Shown here piece after piece: positions 8,249 to 15,448 of a DNA stretch of 64,000 nucleotides. The notes under the pieces are model-generated. The model did not search any database. It saw only the letters and a list, made by a program, of their open reading frames with translations, and had not been told where the DNA came from. Each line of letters starts with the position of its first letter. The stretch's first letter is position 1. Made by a program: the position numbers and the translations under genes. Source of the stretch: Streptomyces sp. NBC_00249 (GTDB lineage: Bacteria; Actinomycetota; Actinomycetes; Streptomycetales; Streptomycetaceae); NCBI RefSeq assembly GCF_026342355.1, contig NZ_JAPEMV010000003.1, positions 558,001 through 622,000 on the forward strand, read 5' to 3'.

Positions 8249-9421
8249 TCAGCGGCGGTGGAACGCGACCTCAGGGTCCGCGTCCGTCGGCCCGTCCAGG
8301 CGCGGCGCCGGCGTCCCGCGCAGGTGGAGGTCGAAGAACGCGCCGACGTACCCCCGCGTGATCTGCTGCGAGCGGGTGCCCGACAGCGGTGTCTCCGGAT
8401 GCGGGTAGCCCGCCTGGTCCCCGAGCACGGGCCAGTCGGTGAAGGCGGCGTGGCCCGCCCCCGCGACGGTCAGCCAGCGCTTCCAGCCGTCCAGCCGGGG
8501 CCAGTTGTCCTCCCAGGAGGTGTCGGGGAAGTCGGGCGGCAGCAGGGCCGGGTCGCCGGCCAGCATCAGGAAGGGCCGCCCGCCGAGGCCCCCTTCGGGT
8601 ACCGGCGTGAAGAAGGTGCCGTCCATGTTGACCCCGGCGTCCACGCGCGGGTCCGCGGCCATGGCGGCGGAGGCCGCCGCACCGCCGATGGAATGGCCGG
8701 CCATGCCGATGTGCCGGGCGTCGATCAGCCAGGAGTAGCGCCACGCGGGACGCGGGCCGGTGAGCCGGTCCAGTACGAACGGGACGTCCCGGGCCCGGGC
8801 GTCGGACACCCGGTGCAGCGATTCGTCGGGGAACACCTGCTCGCAGGCCTTGCAGGTGAGCAGCCGGCCGCCCGGGAAGAGCGTGCCGTCCGACTCGTAC
8901 GCGTGGTCCACCGCGGCCACCACGTAGCCGCGGCTGGCGAGTTCCTCGGCGAGGGTGGTCAGCGAGGCGCGCGGCTGGGTGAATCCGGGGGAGAGCACGA
9001 TCAGCGGGTAGCGGTGGGCCGAGGGCCGGGGCAGCGCGCCCGACCGGGAATGCGTACGGGTGGCCGCCACGCGCTCGGGGGTCGCGTACTGGCCGAGCTG
9101 CCCCCGGTCGGTGAGCAGCGCAGTGGCCTCCGGTACGGCCATGTAGGGGGCGGGAGTTCCGGTCCGGGCGAGTGCCGGGTAGTACAGCGACAGCAGCAAC
9201 TCCCGGTCGGCGGTGGGCACCCAGGGGTCCTTGCGCTCCCGGTCCACCAGGTGGAGGGTGTCGCGCCCCACCGGGAAGGCGCCGGTGGGGCGGGGGAGTT
9301 CCAGCCCGGCGGGGTCACCGGCCGGGGCGGGCGAGGCCGCGGCGGGGGACGCGAGGGTGCCGGGTAAGGCGAGGGCCAGTCCGACGGCCGCGGCCGTCAG
9401 CACGCGCATGATCTTCTTCAT
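8249..9421 (-). CDS. Secreted alpha/beta hydrolase (PAF-acetylhydrolase-like), probably iron-regulated
   Basis: A 390-residue exported enzyme. The signal peptide MKKIMRVLTAAAVGLALAL ends near AAASPAPAG. A PAF-acetylhydrolase/lipase-type alpha/beta-hydrolase fold follows: oxyanion strand YPLIVLSPGFTQPR, nucleophile elbow GHSIGG (Ser near residue 230) and a late TVAGAGHAAFTDW carrying the likely catalytic His. It hydrolyses an ester or short acyl group outside the cell. The start at 9421 is chosen for AGGG spacing; a GTG at 9427 is possible. A near-consensus iron box lies 20 bp upstream of the start, so expression under iron limitation is expected; hydrolysis of a siderophore or haem-linked ester is only a guess. 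Confidence 0.82.
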   Translation of the reverse strand: MKKIMRVLTAAAVGLALALPGTLASPAAASPAPAGDPAGLELPRPTGAFPVGRDTLHLVDRERKDPWVPTADRELLLSLYYPALARTGTPAPYMAVPEATALLTDRGQLGQYATPERVAATRTHSRSGALPRPSAHRYPLIVLSPGFTQPRASLTTLAEELASRGYVVAAVDHAYESDGTLFPGGRLLTCKACEQVFPDESLHRVSDARARDVPFVLDRLTGPRPAWRYSWLIDARHIGMAGHSIGGAAASAAMAADPRVDAGVNMDGTFFTPVPEGGLGGRPFLMLAGDPALLPPDFPDTSWEDNWPRLDGWKRWLTVAGAGHAAFTDWPVLGDQAGYPHPETPLSGTRSQQITRGYVGAFFDLHLRGTPAPRLDGPTDADPEVAFHRR

Positions 9422-9440
9422 GCCCACACCCTAAAGGATC

Positions 9441-9459
9441 TTAGGCAAGGCTTACCTAA
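9441..9459 (-). promoter_or_regulatory. Iron box (DmdR/IdeR/DtxR-type operator)
   Basis: The 19-mer TTAGGCAAGGCTTACCTAA matches the actinobacterial iron-box consensus TTAGGTTAGGCTCACCTAA at 16 of 19 positions as I remember it, and is a near-perfect dyad. It lies 16 bp after the tyrosinase stop and just ahead of the secreted hydrolase start, where bound repressor would block initiation. Confidence 0.75.
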
Positions 9460-9474
9460 GATAACGGCGGCTGC

Positions 9475-10320
9475 CTACCGCTTGGGCGCGCCGGGCTTCT
9501 CGGTGTCGAAGGTGTAGAACTTGCGGTGGTCGAGCAGGTCGGCCGGGGTGATGTTGTTCCAGGGCCGCATGACGCCGTGCAGGTCCACCACGTCCGGGGT
9601 CCGGCCGGCGGGCAGGTAGGTGGACTTCGGGTTCCGCATCTGCCACTCCGCCCAGAGCATGTCGACGAACGCGTGGTGCATCCAGAACACCGGGTCGTTG
9701 GGAGAGGCCGCGCTGGCCATCTGGCCGCCGATCCACACGTGGACCCGGTTGTGCAGACTGGAGCCGCGCCAGCCCTCCAGGTGGTTGCGGAAGCCGTCGG
9801 AGGTGCTGTTCCAGGGAGCCGCGTCGTACACCGGCATGGCGAGGACGGCGTTCACCTCGGCCTTGGTCGGCAGCTGGACCCCGCCGGCGCCCAGGGTGCG
9901 GCGCAGGTACGGCCGCGAGTCCACCCCCACGGTCACCGCCCACCTGCCCGCCGCGTGCGCGAAGGGCCCGTCGAGCACCTGCCCGTCACGGGCCCGGGAG
10001 ATGCCGCCGAGGAAGTCGGCGGCCCACAGGGAGGAGGTGGGAGTGCGGTCGGCGGTCCAGTCCCAGTACGGGAGCGACACCTTCTGGTCGACCTTCTGCA
10101 ACTCCGCCTCGAACTCGAGCAGATAGCGCCGGTGCCAGGGCAGGAAGGAGGGTCCGCGGTGCCCGACCCGCGGCCCGAAGTCGCTGTCGCTCGTCAGGAA
10201 GGAGTTGTGCGTGGCGACGAACCGGTCGTAGACGCCGGTGCGCTTGAGTTCGAGCACCGCGTTGGTGAAGGCCCGCTTCTCGTCGGGCGTGAGCGTGGCC
10301 TGGTTCTTGCGGACGATCAC
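9475..10320 (-). CDS. melC2: Tyrosinase (monophenol/o-diphenol oxidase) for melanin
   Basis: A 281-residue type-3 copper enzyme. The N-terminus MIVRKNQATLTPDEKRAF matches Streptomyces MelC2. CuA histidines are in VATHNSFL, GHRGPSF and LPWHRRYL; CuB histidines are in HNRVHVWIGG and PVFWMHHAFVD. It hydroxylates tyrosine to DOPA and oxidises it to dopaquinone, leading to extracellular melanin. MelC2 has no signal peptide; it is loaded with copper and exported with MelC1 through the Tat route. The GTG start overlaps the melC1 stop (GTGA), so translation is coupled. Confidence 0.96.
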   Translation of the reverse strand: MIVRKNQATLTPDEKRAFTNAVLELKRTGVYDRFVATHNSFLTSDSDFGPRVGHRGPSFLPWHRRYLLEFEAELQKVDQKVSLPYWDWTADRTPTSSLWAADFLGGISRARDGQVLDGPFAHAAGRWAVTVGVDSRPYLRRTLGAGGVQLPTKAEVNAVLAMPVYDAAPWNSTSDGFRNHLEGWRGSSLHNRVHVWIGGQMASAASPNDPVFWMHHAFVDMLWAEWQMRNPKSTYLPAGRTPDVVDLHGVMRPWNNITPADLLDHRKFYTFDTEKPGAPKR

Positions 10321-10739
10321 GACGTGCCTCCCGAGGGGCCGAAGGGGATGAGGGCGGCGCCCTGGAGGTCGCGGACCGCGGCGCGGGCGGCCGAGATGGG
10401 GTCCGGGAAGGTCTCGTAGTGGTTGACGACGGTGAGCCAGCTGCCGTCGGCATTGCGCATCAGGTGCAGCTCCTTGCCGTCGATCTTGATCGTCGGCAGG
10501 CCGGGGGAGTGGTGACCCCCCTCACCCAGGGAGATCTGGATGCGGCGGCCCTCGTAGACCTCGTCGATGGCGGCCACGGGCAGGGAGCCGGCCGGGGTCG
10601 ACGCCTTGGCCTCGGGCTTGGCGTCGGACGGGGCACCGGGCGACTTGTCGGAGCTCCGCACGACGACGACGGCCGCGGCGGCCCCGATGGCGGTGACTGC
10701 GCCGGCCGTTATGCCCAGGGCGCGGCGGCGGGTGATCAT
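10317..10739 (-). CDS. melC1: Tyrosinase co-factor / copper chaperone with Tat signal
   Basis: A 140-residue protein that delivers copper to MelC2 and carries it out of the cell. A twin-arginine-type start (MITRRRALGITAGAV) is followed by a hydrophobic core, then a linker rich in Pro, Ala and Ser. The mature domain contains GGHHSPGLPTIKIDGKELHLMRNADGSWLTVVNHYETFPDP, the conserved MelC1 core whose histidines bind copper. The ATG at 10739 is preferred over 10745 because AGG is then 8 bases away. It is the first gene of the melC operon and overlaps melC2 by 4 bases. Confidence 0.94.
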   Translation of the reverse strand: MITRRRALGITAGAVTAIGAAAAVVVVRSSDKSPGAPSDAKPEAKASTPAGSLPVAAIDEVYEGRRIQISLGEGGHHSPGLPTIKIDGKELHLMRNADGSWLTVVNHYETFPDPISAARAAVRDLQGAALIPFGPSGGTS

Positions 10740-10844
10740 GTTCATGACCTGAAGAGGTACCAGAAAGGCGTGAACGCGAGATCATTGGCCTGCGCAACCA
10801 TCGGTGAAGTGCGAGGTGCCCGGGTCCTGCGCTATAGTCGATCT

Positions 10845-10990
10845 TGTTCCTGCGGCCGTGTTCCACGGTGGTGGGGCCCGCGTTGGTGGTCCAAGGAAAG
10901 ACACCCCACTTCCCGTGGGGGAATGCAGGTGCAAGGCCTGCCCAGCGCTCGACCGAAGGCCCCGCCCTCCTCCTGGAGGGCGGGGCCTTC
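10845..10990 (+). ncRNA. Putative stand-alone structured small RNA with three-way junction and intrinsic terminator
   Basis: A TATAGT -10 box (10833-10838) precedes about 145 nt without an open frame, ending in a 16-bp perfect terminator. I can fold it by hand. A small hairpin forms at CCGTG/CACGG (10856-10868). A closing stem GCGTTGG (10880-10886) pairs with CCAGCGC (10942-10948) and encloses two hairpins: CCCCAC/GTGGGG (10904-10920) and GCAGG/CCTGC (10925-10941, loop TGCAAGG). A 17-nt purine-rich joining strand, TGGTCCAAGGAAAGACA, and GAAT remain single-stranded. The next gene is convergent, so this is not a leader of any gene here. The family is unrecognised; the -35 is weak. Confidence 0.6.
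10955..10990 (+). terminator. Strong GC-rich hairpin terminator of the small RNA
   Basis: Arms 10955-10970 (GAAGGCCCCGCCCTCC) and 10975-10990 are perfect complements with a TCCT loop. It also serves the convergent CAP-domain gene, whose stop is 35 bp away. Confidence 0.85.
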
Positions 10991-11024
10991 GCGTGTTCGG
11001 CATGCGGTGTTCGGCGTGCCGTGA

Positions 11025-11825
11025 TCAGCGCGCCGCGCCGAAGTCCTGCGTCCAGTACTGGCCCGGCTGCGCGAGACCGATGCCGATCTCCTTGTAGGAG
11101 CAGTCGAGGATGTTCCGCTTGTGGCCGGGGCTGTTCATCCAGCCCTCCATGACCTTCTCGGGCGAGCTGTAGCCGTAGGCCACGTTCTCGCCGTACGTGC
11201 GCCACTCGTATCCCGCGCGGGTGATGCGCTGGCCCGGGTCGGAGCCGTCGGAGCCGGTGTGCGACATGTTCGCGTGGGCGGCCATGTCCGCGCTGTGGTC
11301 CTGCGCGGCCTTCGTGAGCTTCGCGTTGACCGTGAGCGCCGGGCACCCGGCGGCGGCGCGCTCCTGGTTGACGAGCGCGAGGACCGCGGCCGCGGCATCG
11401 GAGGGCGCCGCGGAGGCCTCCGGGGCGGCGGGCGTGGCGGGTGCGGCGGGCGCGGCCGCCTCGGCGGGCGGTTCCACCGGCTGCGGCCGCTGCGGCCGCT
11501 GCTGCCGCACGGGCGGCGCGGGCTGCACGGGCGCCTCGGCGGACTCCTTGGGAGCGTCGGCCACCGGCTGTGCGGCGGGCTGCGCGGGCTCGGCCGGGGC
11601 GGCTTCGGGGGTCGCGGGGACCGCGTCCTGGACCGGGGGCTGTACGGGCTGCTGCGCGCCCGGGCCGCCGTCCCACGGGCGGCTCGCCCGGTAGGCGGCC
11701 GGCGCGGAGTCGGAGTCCTGCGTGTCCAGGCACGCCATGGCGGCGGTGGGGACGGCCACGACGGCCAGCGCCCCGACCGCGACGACTATTTTCCTGTGGT
11801 GGGTTTTCTTGCGGTGCTTCTTCAT
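11025..11825 (-). CDS. Secreted CAP/SCP (YkwD-like) domain protein
   Basis: A 266-residue exported protein, start at 11825 with GAGG 8 bases upstream. A basic n-region (MKKHRKKTHHRK) and a hydrophobic core end near AMACLD; a Cys after the core could be a lipidation site, but the lipobox is poor. Residues about 45-150 are a low-complexity Pro/Ala/Gln linker, probably cell-wall-spanning. The C-terminal 120 residues form a CAP domain (ALVNQERAAAGCPALTVNAKL; HSADMAAHANMSHTG; GYEWRTYGENVAYGY; MNSPGHKRNILDCSYKEIGIG). It contains the conserved His and Glu of the CAP cavity. These proteins are common in Streptomyces envelopes; the substrate is unknown. Confidence 0.88.
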   Translation of the reverse strand: MKKHRKKTHHRKIVVAVGALAVVAVPTAAMACLDTQDSDSAPAAYRASRPWDGGPGAQQPVQPPVQDAVPATPEAAPAEPAQPAAQPVADAPKESAEAPVQPAPPVRQQRPQRPQPVEPPAEAAAPAAPATPAAPEASAAPSDAAAAVLALVNQERAAAGCPALTVNAKLTKAAQDHSADMAAHANMSHTGSDGSDPGQRITRAGYEWRTYGENVAYGYSSPEKVMEGWMNSPGHKRNILDCSYKEIGIGLAQPGQYWTQDFGAAR

Positions 11826-12183
11826 GCGTGACCTCACTCGGTGATCGCGAAGATCCCGGTGCCGGACCACGGGGCGCCGGGGGTGCCGCCATTCTTAAAA
11901 CCCCGGCAACGGCCTGGCAAGCCGCCGCTACTAAGGCGCGTAGGAGAGCGGGGGCACGGCTTGAAACGGCCGGAAGATCGTGCATGCCCCGCCCGCGGCC
12001 CCGCCGGCGGGTACCTGATGCGGTGCCAGAACCCCTCCCCGCCAGCCATGTCGGCGCGGGTGAACCGAGAAGCGCTGATTCCGTTTCCGGCGGAGAGGGG
12101 CATGTCAACGCCAAACAGGTACATAGAGCGATATGTCGCCGCGCAGACGATCGCCGTGGAGCTGCCGGACCGGCGCGTACGCC

Positions 12184-12197
12184 GTGACGCATGTCAC
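12184..12197. promoter_or_regulatory. Crp-like palindrome
   Basis: GTGACGCATGTCAC fits the Streptomyces Crp pattern GTG-N6-GNCAC and lies in a larger dyad with arms CCGTGAC/GTCACGG. It is about 220 bp upstream of the response-regulator gene, far for direct control. Confidence 0.4.
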
Positions 12198-12248
12198 GGT
12201 TTGCGGGACGAACCGAAACGCCGCCGCCCGCGTCCCGGAGCGGTCTTC

Positions 12249-12266
12249 GTATCGGGTGTGTATCGG
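12249..12266 (+). promoter_or_regulatory. Direct repeat GTATCGG x2, 11-bp spacing, candidate autoregulatory site
   Basis: GTATCGG at 12249-12255 and 12260-12266 is the reverse complement of the CCGATAC unit repeated three times upstream of the ABC genes at 14452-14503. One helical turn between units is typical of OmpR-family dimers. The shared motif suggests the response regulator binds both promoters. Confidence 0.5.
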
Positions 12267-12418
12267 CGGGCGCTTGGTTTCCCATCGAGCCGGCGCACCC
12301 CGCCACGGCGCAGGGCGCCGCGCCCGGCCCCTGCCATATCGTTGCTTCCGGGTCACCCCCGACGCCCGCGCGCACGGGGCCCGCACCTCGAAACCCTCCG
12401 GTCAGGAGCCGTCCGCCC

Positions 12419-13171
12419 ATGTCCTCGCCCGCCCCGGCTCCGGCCACCACGCGCCCCGTCCGGGTGCTGCTGGTGGAGGACGACGACCTGATGCGCCGGT
12501 CCTTCACCCTCGCCCTCGAACGCTACGGCTACCGGATGACGGCAGCGGCCGACGGGCTGACGGGCCTGGAACTCTTCCGCGACCACGACTTCGACCTGCT
12601 GATCCTCGACGTGATGCTGCCGGGCCTGGACGGGATCGGCCTGTGCCGCAGGGTCCGGGAGAGCAGCCTGGTGCCCGTCCTGATGATGTCCGCGCGCGGC
12701 GACGGGCTCGACGTCGTCGCCGGCCTGGAGGCCGGGGCCGACGACTACGTGGTCAAACCCGTCGACACCTACGTCCTCGTGGCCCGCATCCGTTCCCTGC
12801 TGCGGCGGGCGACCTACGTGCCCGCCTCCGCACCGGCCGCGGGCGGGGAGCCTTCGCCGTCCGCCGGTTCCGCCGGTTCCGGGGGAGAGGTGCTCGTCTT
12901 CGGGGACCTGGCCATCGACACCGGCGGCCTGGAGGTGTCCGTCTCCGGCAGCCCGGTGGCACTGACCCCGACCGAACTCAAGCTGCTGCTGGTGTTCGCC
13001 GCCAGCCCGGGCATCGTGCTGGAACGGCACACCCTCCTGCGCGACGTCTGGGACTACGGCTGGGACGGCGACAGCAGGGTCGTCGACCTGTGCGTGCAGC
13101 GGCTGCGCAGGAAGCTGGGCCGGGACCGGATCGAAACCGTCCGCGGCTTCGGCTACAAGCTCAGGCGCTGA
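12419..13171 (+). CDS. OmpR/PhoB-family response regulator
   Basis: A 250-residue regulator, ATG 12419 with AGGAG upstream. The receiver has VLLVEDDDLM, phospho-Asp in LLILDVMLPGLDG (about residue 62) and Lys in DYVVKPVDTY. The linker (residues about 140-160) is Ala/Gly/Ser-rich. The winged-helix effector domain contains VALTPTELKLLLVFAASPG and ends VVDLCVQRLRRKLGRDRIETVRGFGYKLRR, diagnostic of the OmpR class. Its kinase gene starts 5 bp after the stop. It probably controls the downstream ABC exporter through the CCGATAC repeats. Confidence 0.95.
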   Translation: MSSPAPAPATTRPVRVLLVEDDDLMRRSFTLALERYGYRMTAAADGLTGLELFRDHDFDLLILDVMLPGLDGIGLCRRVRESSLVPVLMMSARGDGLDVVAGLEAGADDYVVKPVDTYVLVARIRSLLRRATYVPASAPAAGGEPSPSAGSAGSGGEVLVFGDLAIDTGGLEVSVSGSPVALTPTELKLLLVFAASPGIVLERHTLLRDVWDYGWDGDSRVVDLCVQRLRRKLGRDRIETVRGFGYKLRR

Positions 13172-13176
13172 GGCCG

Positions 13177-14430
13177 GTGCGCCCCTTCCCCCTGCCCCGG
13201 CCGGCCCGCGTACCGCTGCGCTGGAAGATCGCCGCGCTGGCCGCGGCCACGGCATGCCTGGTCGTGACGGCCGTCGGCGTCCTCGTACACGTATGGACCG
13301 CGCGGGACATCCGCTCCCGGGCCGAGGCGCAGGCCTTCAACGGCGTGTACTCGGCCATGGACGTCTACCGCCGGACCGGAGCGCTGGCCGACGGCGCCGA
13401 ACTCGATCCGGCCGCGCTGCCCCCCGTACTGCGCCACCCGGCCGACGGCGACCGGCACACCGCCGACGACGGGCACGTCGACGGGAACGTCGGGCCGAGC
13501 GTCTGGGCGGCCCAGCGCACCGGCGGCCCGGGCAGCCCGGTGCTGGCCGTCCGCGTCAACCTGAGCTCGGAGCTCCACGAGCTGCGCCGGCTGGACCTGA
13601 CCATGGCGGTCGCCTCGGCGGCCGCACTCGCGGCGGCCGCGCCCCTGGCGGTCTACGGCGCCGGACTCCTCGCCCGCCGGCTGCGCCGGGTCTCCGAGAC
13701 CGCGGCCCGGATCTCGGCCGGTGACCTCGACGCCAGGTCCGGGCCCACCGACGGCGGCGACGAGGTCGCCGACATCGCCGCCACCGTCGACCTCATGGCC
13801 GACAGCCTCAGCCGTCGCCTGCGCACCGAACGCCAGTTCACCGCCGACGTCGCCCACGAGCTGCGCACCCCCGTCGGCGGCCTGCTCGCCGCCGCCGACC
13901 TGCTGCCGCCCGGCGAGACCGAGGACCTGCTCCGGGCCCGCGTACGCGACCTGCGCGCACTCGTCGAGGACCTGCTGGAGATCTCCCGGCTGGACGCCGG
14001 CGCGGAACAGCCGGTGCGCGCCCCCGTCCCGCTCGGCGCGGTTGTCTCCGAGGCCGTGGCACGCACCGGCTTCGGCGCACGGCTCACCGCCACCGACACC
14101 CGGCACGCCGAGACCGTGGAGACCGACCCGCGCCGCCTCGAACGGATCGTCGCCAACCTCGTCGTCAACGCCCACCGGCACGGGGACACCCCGGTCCGGG
14201 TCACCGTCGAGGGCCGCACCGTCGTCGTACGCGACCACGGCCCCGGTTTCCCCGCCGACCTGCTGCGGAGCGGCCCCCGCCGCTTCCACACGGGCGCCGC
14301 CGAACGCGGCTCCGGCCACGGCCTGGGCCTGACCATCGCCCTGGGCCAGGCCCGGCTGCTCGGCGCCGAACTGCGCCTGGACAACGCCCCGGACGGCGGC
14401 GCCGTCGCCACGCTGCGCCTCCCGGCCTGA
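13177..14430 (+). CDS. Sensor histidine kinase, membrane-bound
   Basis: A 417-residue kinase from a GTG start, co-transcribed with the response regulator. Two membrane helices (about residues 15-40 and 145-170) flank an extracytoplasmic sensor of about 100 residues rich in Asp, His and Ala. A HAMP domain follows (ARRLRRVSETAARISAGDLDARSG), then the H-box FTADVAHELRTPVGGLL with the phospho-accepting His, and a HATPase domain (VANLVVNAHRHG; VVRDHGPGFP; GSGHGLGLTIALGQA). The linked MacB-type exporter hints at sensing cell-envelope stress or an antimicrobial; the signal is unknown. Confidence 0.94.
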   Translation: MRPFPLPRPARVPLRWKIAALAAATACLVVTAVGVLVHVWTARDIRSRAEAQAFNGVYSAMDVYRRTGALADGAELDPAALPPVLRHPADGDRHTADDGHVDGNVGPSVWAAQRTGGPGSPVLAVRVNLSSELHELRRLDLTMAVASAAALAAAAPLAVYGAGLLARRLRRVSETAARISAGDLDARSGPTDGGDEVADIAATVDLMADSLSRRLRTERQFTADVAHELRTPVGGLLAAADLLPPGETEDLLRARVRDLRALVEDLLEISRLDAGAEQPVRAPVPLGAVVSEAVARTGFGARLTATDTRHAETVETDPRRLERIVANLVVNAHRHGDTPVRVTVEGRTVVVRDHGPGFPADLLRSGPRRFHTGAAERGSGHGLGLTIALGQARLLGAELRLDNAPDGGAVATLRLPA

Positions 14431-14451
14431 GCGCGGCCCCGCTCCGCGGAA

Positions 14452-14503
14452 CCGATACACAGCGGCGCGTACGCCGATACACGGCGGACCGGGCCCCGAT
14501 ACC
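14452..14503 (+). promoter_or_regulatory. Three CCGATAC direct repeats at exact 22-bp intervals, ABC operon operator
   Basis: CCGATACACAGCGG starts at 14452, CCGATACACGGCGG at 14474 and CCGATACCT at 14496. The 22-bp step places all copies on the same helix face, as expected for an OmpR-type regulator. The array ends about 50 bp before the ATPase start. The same unit in reverse orientation lies upstream of the two-component genes. Confidence 0.65.
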
Positions 14504-14555
14504 TTCCCCGGACACCCTTCGAGTGCACCGCCCCGCACCCGAAGAGGAGCCCCCT

Positions 14556-15341
14556 GTGACAGCCCACCCGATCGCCCCGTACGCACCGCACCCGACGGCG
14601 GGGACCGCGGCCGCCGCCACCACCGACCTGTCGAAGGTCTACGGCAGCGGCGACACCCGCGTCGTCGCCCTCGACCGGGTCAGCATCTCCTTCCGCGAGG
14701 GCGAGTTCACCGCGATCATGGGCCCCTCCGGCTGCGGCAAGTCCACCTTGATGCACTGCGCCGCCGGACTCGACTCGTTCACCTCCGGCTCCGTCCGCAT
14801 CGGCACCACCGAACTGGGCACGCTCGACGACCGGGGGCTCACCGAGCTGCGCCGCGACCGGATCGGCTTCGTCTTCCAGGCGTTCAACCTGCTGCCGACC
14901 CTGACCGCGCTGGAGAACATCACGCTGCCCCTGACCGTCGCCGGCCGCCGGCCCGACCCGGGGTGGCTGGACCACGTGGTCGCCATGGTCGGCCTCTCCC
15001 AGCGCCTCGGCCACCGGCCCGGGCAGCTGTCGGGCGGGCAGCAGCAGCGCGTCGCGGTGGCCCGCGCCCTGGTCTCCCGCCCCGCGATCGTCTTCGGCGA
15101 CGAGCCCACCGGGAACCTCGACTCCCGCGCGGGTGCCGAGGTCCTCGGCTTCCTGCGCGACTCGGTGCGCGAGCTGGGCCAGACCGTCGTCATGGTCACG
15201 CACGACCCCGTCGCCGCCGGCTACGCCGACCGCGTGGTCTTCCTTTCCGACGGCCGTCTGGTCGACGAGATGACCCGGCCCACCCCGGAACGGGTCCTGG
15301 ACCGGATGAAGGCCTTCGACACGGGCCCCCGTACCCGCTGA
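14556..15341 (+). CDS. ABC transporter ATP-binding protein (LolD/MacB type)
   Basis: A 261-residue ATPase from a GTG start with GAGGAG upstream; an in-frame ATG at 14523 is less likely. Walker A is GPSGCGKST, the Q-loop FVFQAFNLLPTLTA, the signature LSGGQQQRVAVARAL, Walker B IVFGDEPTGNLD and the switch His MVTHD. This subfamily energises FtsX-like permeases that export lipids or peptides, or act as mechanotransmitters against antimicrobial peptides. The permease gene follows 107 bp downstream. Confidence 0.95.
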   Translation: MTAHPIAPYAPHPTAGTAAAATTDLSKVYGSGDTRVVALDRVSISFREGEFTAIMGPSGCGKSTLMHCAAGLDSFTSGSVRIGTTELGTLDDRGLTELRRDRIGFVFQAFNLLPTLTALENITLPLTVAGRRPDPGWLDHVVAMVGLSQRLGHRPGQLSGGQQQRVAVARALVSRPAIVFGDEPTGNLDSRAGAEVLGFLRDSVRELGQTVVMVTHDPVAAGYADRVVFLSDGRLVDEMTRPTPERVLDRMKAFDTGPRTR

Positions 15342-15448
15342 CCGGCCCCCGCCCCTGCGGCCCCCGCCCCCACCCCGGCCCGCCGTACCGGCAGCCGGCC
15401 GCCCGCTCGCAGCAGCCGAGCCCGCCTCCTCCCAGGACCCGCATCCCC

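Larger units (their letters stand above)
11826..12418. other. 593-bp divergent intergenic region
   Basis: This region separates the CAP gene from the two-component operon. It holds no credible gene. Visible signals are a Crp-type palindrome (12184-12197), two GTATCGG repeats spaced 11 bp (12249-12266) and a possible -10, CATATCGT, near 12335-12342. I looked for a c-di-AMP riboswitch ahead of the CAP gene and did not find its conserved core. Confidence 0.6.

Noticed and set aside
10845..10990. SRP RNA, RNase P RNA or cobalamin riboswitch as identity of the small RNA
   Set aside because: The CCGGAAGGAAGCAGCC-type SRP loop, RNase P conserved regions and most of the B12 core are absent; only a GGUGCAA loop and GGAA agree.
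11826..12130. c-di-AMP (ydaO) riboswitch ahead of the CAP-domain wall protein
   Set aside because: The conserved ydaO core could not be found on the minus strand despite the long leader.
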